The notes below the pieces were generated by a model. The model saw only the letters and a list, made by a program, of their open reading frames with translations. It ran no database searches and was not told where the DNA came from. From Aldrovandia affinis (taxonomy: Eukaryota > Chordata > Actinopteri > Notacanthiformes > Halosauridae): a DNA stretch of 64,000 bases. Location: the NCBI GenBank assembly GCA_029706075.1, contig JAINUG010000130.1, positions 2,832,383-2,896,382 of the forward strand. Direction: 5' to 3'. This document shows positions 59,340-64,000 of this stretch, one piece after another. The translations under genes and the position numbers were made by a program. Each line of letters starts with the position of its first letter. Within the stretch, counting starts at the first letter, position 1.

Positions 59340-59725
59340 ACCATTTCTGTGGATTAGAAAAAGGGAAGGCCGGGGTTCCAGGAGCTGGTGGGGGTCAGGC
59401 AGTGGGGCGGAACGAGGCCCCAGCCAGGAGCTCTGCCTCCTGTAAACAGCGTGTCAGGTAGACAGGGCCCGTACAGAAGCTCAGCTGAGGGGGGAAAGAC
59501 AGAGCCATCGATCTTTCCGCCTCCAGATGCACATGGCTGCCTCGAAGGCCTCCCTGAGTGGAGCGTGTGATGTGATTGAACAATCAGGAGCATTACCCGG
59601 GAGGAATATAAATTCCCCGAGTCCGTACCCCCGGCGCGCCGGGCCAGCCCATCCCGAGGCCCGGCACAGATTGGACATCATTCCTCCATCCCTCATCCGG
59701 ATGGCGGCTTTAACGTGACACCACT
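59340..59725. other. GC-rich block, candidate conserved element or CpG island
   Basis: This is the most GC-rich block in the window, with local CpG clusters (CCCCCGGCGCGCCGGGCC near 59630, containing an AscI-type GGCGCGCC). Open frames exist in all directions (up to 79 codons), none with family resemblance, as expected of GC-rich DNA with few stops. An embedded stretch, GTGATGTGATTGAACAATCA (about 59567), looks like transcription-factor binding sequence. A TATAAA lies at about 59607. It could be a conserved enhancer, a promoter of an unseen gene, or an isolated CpG island. Confidence 0.4.
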
Positions 59726-61684
59726 CATGCTTTCGTTTGGGAAGCTGCTCTACCCTTTGTCCCCTTCAAAATGGCAAGAGACAAATGCCTTTTATTGTGT
59801 TGTTTATCGGTCGAAAACGAGGTTGCGTGGCATACATATAAAATGAAACAAATTCATTTGGACATAACACTACCCTCGATGTGTTATTCACAAACTTCCG
59901 CACAGAGCTGGGAAAGCAAATGATCCCACGGGAGCACGTCTCGTTTTCTTGGAAGGATTCTTCCGTTTATTTAATACTATGCATGGGCACCACCCTGCAG
60001 CCCGAATTCTATTGTCCATCTGTTTTTATACGTTCCCAATGATTGCTGATTCAATATGTGCAGTGTCTTAGCATTATTCTTACTGTGTCCACTGACATTA
60101 CTTTCTCAGGGTATTATTTGGAAGACATATCAGTGTTTGGTATCAGCATTGGCTCCGATGAGCAAATAACATTTTTGGCTGTAACCCCACCAGTAAACAA
60201 TAATAGTCGAAGAAGCCAGTTTGTGTTTCATAGTATTCTCAGTCCCATCAGCTGAAAATGATCCAGGAACCAATGTCTGTACACCATTTGTGTAATCCAG
60301 TTTAAGGAATTAGTTGCCTGTGCTTTGCTATATTATAGAACCATGATTATTTCAGGCTAATTGAGTGGCTGAAAGTTGCTAAAAGTGCCCTACTTTTTAA
60401 TATTCCCACTTCTGTACAACAAACTGTTTAAATTTCCCCACAGAGGTGGAACAGTCTGTGAATATTAAAGCTGTGCAGTCTCCCACTACCATTGAATGCT
60501 TCCAAAAGAAACAGGCCTTCGATAGTACGAATGTACTCGTAATAGGTCTGCCATCTCACTCATTTCTGTTTGCACATTTTCAATCATCAAACATTTTCTC
60601 TGCTGTTAATTTATTACTGATAACTGATTATTTATTTTGTAAATGTTATATATTTGATGATATTGTGGCTTGAATTTGTTTTCATTGTCTCTCTGGATAA
60701 GGGAGACACTTTAGCTTCTATTATTAGATGATTTTAGGAGGAACAGTAGTAGAAATAGTAGAAGTTATTATTATTATTATTATTTATTAGTGATAGCAAT
60801 TGTAATAGTAATAATCCACAATATATTCCCTAAATTGTACTAAAGATTCTATCAAAACTATTTATTACTCATTAGTTGTGCTTGGAAACATAATATACTG
60901 GTCTGAAAAAAACATTGAATATTGAAGAGTGAATAATAAGGACCTCATTCATATCCCCAGATGTATTTCTTATTGGCCATATGGATCATTTCTGAAGGTG
61001 CACAAAAGCTTATATTCATACCGTAATATACAATCTGTGCATGCTCCAGGGTCTAACAACATGGTAATAAACATCCTTTATTTAATTAAAAAAGTGATTA
61101 CATTACAGCAATTAGGCTTTTAAAAAAGACTTTAATTGACATTGGAAACTTGAAGTCAGCATGAATGTTCATCTCCCTTCCAACCTGTTTTTGCTTAGCT
61201 ATGCAACCCGAGGCTTCCCATACCAGCATTATGAATTTCTAAGGGAACAAATTAAGGTGCATTATTTGAAGCTTGCAAACAATATGGAACAACTTTCAGA
61301 GCTCGTACTGTACAAAAATATTACACCATTATCTGTATTTGGAAAGTTATCATAAAACTGTTCACTGCAGATACATGTGAAGGGTTTCGGTCCAAAATGT
61401 CTGTTTGCATTTAAAAAAAAAAAAAAATTATTTGAGAAAATTGATAAAAATGTATTGAAAATCCTTAGAAAGAAGGTGAATAGTGTTTGAGTCTCATTAT
61501 GGGATATGGGATAAGCTTGAAACTGTGTGAACCCCGTGTATGCAATCATATACCATAAATACAGAGGTTTTACCATGAAATCCTTATTTAATCCAGAACC
61601 AGTCTTTTCCTAACTGAAATAAATGGTCTATATTTACTTGTTTTAGAGGAAATTGTGCATGTAGTAGAATACAAATAGGGGGAA
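59726..61684. other. Intergenic stretch, no gene recognised
   Basis: AT-rich unique DNA with an (ATT)n run at 60765-60788. Confidence 0.5.
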
Positions 61685-63467
61685 AAGAATTAGAGAATGC
61701 CTTAAGTCTATCCTCTTAACTTTTACCTTTCATTCCAGGTACCAATCTAGTTGCGCTTCTTTAAACTTTTTCAAGAGCTTCTATATCTTTCTTGTAGTGT
61801 GGTGCCCTGAACTGCAAACAGTACTCTAAGTGAGGTCTGACAAAGGCATTATATAACATCAATATAACCTCCTTTCATTTATACTCAATGAGTATATATT
61901 TCCCACATGCATAACTTTTATAATTTAGCAATCTGCCATGTTTCTGCCCATTCTTGGATTTTGTTTAAACCTTTGTAGCCTCTTCAAAAAAGTCCAGGAG
62001 GTTTGTTAGGCATGACCTCCCATTGAAAAAACCATGTTGGCTCTCGCTTAAAATACTATTATTTTTCAAGAATGATTCCAACTTGTCCCTAAAAATACAT
62101 TCCAGTATTTTACATGTGATGCAAGTTAAACTAGCAGGCCTAGAGCTCCCTGGGTCATTACGGTCCCCTTCTTATGTATTGTAATTATACCACCCTGCTT
62201 CCAGTCATCTGGTATTTCTCCAGTGTTTATGAATTGCATAAAAATATCTGTGAATGGTTTATATATAATTTTCCCAGGTTATTTGAGTACTCTGGGATAT
62301 ATGCCAGCAGGGCCTGTTGCCTTATTTGTCTTAAAGTTTTGTAGTTTTCTGGTGCTTCTAAAAGTCCTCCAAAACATTCTGTACATTGGCTATACTTTTC
62401 AACATATTTATAACCTCTTCTCTGACAAAGCTCTCAACAAAGTACATGTAGTGTGTTAGCAATGTCCTTATCATTATAAACCAAAGTATTCTTAATGCTC
62501 TCATCATTAGCTTTCCTTTTTCTACTACAATATTGAAAAAACTGCTTAGGATTACTTTTTGTATCTTGTGAAATTTTAATTTTGAATATTAATTACTTTT
62601 TTGAATTTTGAATTTTCCTTTTCATGTACTCTGTCGCTTCTTTTGCCTCAAAATGTCTTGTAAAGATTTAGTCATCCACTATGCAGACAGTTTTTTCATC
62701 CTGTTTTCCTCTCTTTTGGGATGAATTTACACTTTACATCTACAATAACGCTTTTAAATGTAGTCAATTTTTCATTCACAGTTCTGCAATCTAGAAGTTT
62801 TACCCAATCTGTATTACTTAAATTCTCCCTAATTTTATTAAAGTCCACTCATCTGAAGTTAAAAATTTTAGAGTTAGAGGAGGCTGTCTTAACTTGCCAA
62901 AAAATATAAAATGTAACTGCACGATTATGACTTGTCCCAAGTGGTTCTATTACCTCTGTGCTACAAATTTTGTTAGGGTTATTAAACAAAACCAGATCCA
63001 GTATTGATTTCCCTCTTGTAGGCTGAGTAACAGACTGTACCAAAAAGCAATCATTAACCACATCTAAAAACCTCTCTTCACATTTACCCTGACCTGACAC
63101 TACTTCCCAATTAGAAGGTAATAGAAGTCCCCAATTATTAACGTCTCTCCTTCCGCACAGGCTTGTTTTATGTTACCATAGAGCACAGTATTCATGTTGC
63201 TGTCTGAAGCTGATAGTATACTCCTATATCTCCCAGTAATCTAATCCAGATGTCCTCACAAGGAATGAATGAGTTAATACCTGGAAGTGCCTGCACATTA
63301 AGATCATCTTTCACATAAAGGGCCACTCACCTCCTCTTTTATTAGTTCTATCCTTACTAAACAATTTGTACCCCTCCACATTATGTTCATCCCCATCCAC
63401 TACACTAAACCATGTTTCTGTAATCCCAACAATGTCATAACCCCCATTCAACATGACAGCATCCAGT
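61685..63467 (-). mobile_element. CR1-type LINE, ORF2 remnant (endonuclease to reverse transcriptase)
   Basis: On the minus strand, from 63467 downward, the sequence encodes an endonuclease start (GGYDIVGITETWFSVVDGDE), then VEGYKLFSKDRTNKRGG. The frame 63100-62849 carries EERFLDVVNDCFLVQSVTQP and SILDLVLFNNPN, EVIEPLGTSHNRAVTF: the SDH-type end of the endonuclease, with the usual Asp-His replaced by HN. Reverse-transcriptase pieces follow: ASLTCITCKILECIFRDKL, ILSESQHGFFNGRSCLTNLL, then a large deletion, then [19 protein letters not shown] and RSATRLVPGMKGKS (to about 61685). Stops and shifts are frequent. Its 5' end overlaps in homology with the end of the 8640-9895 fragment. Confidence 0.8.
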
Positions 63468-63504
63468 TCCAATAAATTATTCAAAATATATATTTATGCG
63501 GGTG

Positions 63505-64000
63505 GTGCTATATTTGGTGCAAGCCTAACACTGCATCGTCCCAAAAACACTATCCCTACCGTAAAACATGGTGGCGGGACTTTTATCCTATGGGGATGGT
63601 TCTCTGCTTCAGAGACTGGAAACCTAGTCAAAATAGAGGGCAAAATGGATGGTGCAAGATATAGACAAATTTTGGAAGAAAACCTGCTGCAGCCTGCAAG
63701 ACACCTGGGACTTGGCAGAAGATTTATATTCCAGCAGGACAATAGCCCAAAGCATACAGCAAAAGCCACATTGGAGTCACAAAACATCAGTTGCCTGGAG
63801 TGGCCCTGTCAAAGCCCAGACCTCAGTCCCATTGAGAATTTGTGGAACGATTTTGAAAATTGGAATTTGAAAATTGCTGTTTACCACCGGTCCCCATTCA
63901 ACCTGATGGAGCTCGAGCAATTTTGTAAAGAAGAATGGGCAAAAATTGCAATGTCCAGACATGCAAAGCTGGTAGAGACCCAAATAGACTCAAAGCTGTA
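63505..64000 (+). mobile_element. Tc1 transposase remnant running off the window
   Basis: The frame encodes [73 protein letters not shown] (second catalytic Asp in QQDN), CLEWPCQSPDLSPIENLWND (third acidic position) and LMELEQFCKEEWAKIAMS. This is one largely continuous C-terminal half with small indels (an extra repeat-like insertion near 63850 and a gap after TLE). It is the same family as 39766-40545. Its left part is missing where it meets the CR1 remnant, and the right terminus lies beyond the window. Confidence 0.85.

Noticed and set aside
59354-59718. Overlapping frames on both strands of the GC-rich block as an exon
   Set aside because: Several frames are open at once because stops are rare in GC-rich DNA. 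None resembles a known protein.

Overview
This window looks like intergenic DNA from a bony fish, almost certainly a teleost. The evidence is the repeat content: LINE and SINE 3' ends carrying the eel UnaL2-type hairpin (CGCTCT-GGATA-AGAGCG followed by TGTAA-like repeats), a DANA/Mermaid-type tRNA SINE, several fish Tc1 subfamilies, hAT and Harbinger relics, a CR1-type LINE, and long CA/GT microsatellites. I found no intact host protein-coding gene, no rRNA or tRNA gene and no CRISPR array. Most open reading frames are short chance frames in AT-rich DNA; the informative ones are fragments of transposon or transposon-like proteins. Repeat-family names come from recalled families and were not searched.

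Layout. 0-8.6 kb: mostly unique AT-rich DNA with a small hAT-type MITE (2436-2641), a LINE/SINE 3' stub near 5.3 kb and a full tRNA SINE (6863-7085). 8.6-9.9 kb: decayed 5' half of a CR1-type LINE (ORF1 zinc finger and SGNH esterase, start of the endonuclease). 11.3-14.15 kb: a nested mosaic. A Tc1 element holds a 5'-truncated L2 LINE. Next to it, across a short (TA)n run, is an unclassified repeat, followed by a hAT element with a perfect 8-bp target duplication. 15.0-15.4 kb: a collapsed LTR element with a primer-binding site matching tRNA-His. 17.1 and 21.8 kb: two copies of a 0.32-kb non-repetitive-looking block with a conserved TATA box.

23.7-33.1 kb: an L2 end, further copies of the unclassified repeat, half of another Tc1 family, a 3' LTR with polypurine tract (minus strand), palindromic MITEs and CA microsatellites. 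36.6-42.8 kb: a degenerate tandem repeat, a second pair of direct duplications (38.4 and 42.6 kb), SINE pieces and a Tc1 fragment. 44.9 kb: DANA-type SINE. 47.6-52.4 kb: a fossil Harbinger-type SANT protein, then minus-strand pieces of one or two copies of a fish transposase-like, SAMD3-like gene family. 53.0-55.9 kb: an L1-like 3' end, a SINE and a 1.4-kb hAT element with fossil TTF-type transposase. 56-61.6 kb: unique DNA with a GC-rich block at 59.35-59.72 kb that may be a conserved regulatory element. 61.7-64 kb: minus-strand CR1-type LINE (endonuclease and reverse transcriptase remnants) abutting a Tc1 transposase that runs off the window.

The genes do not form a functional pathway. The story is layered transposition, with enough target duplications, nested insertions and shared 3' tails to give a relative order of events.
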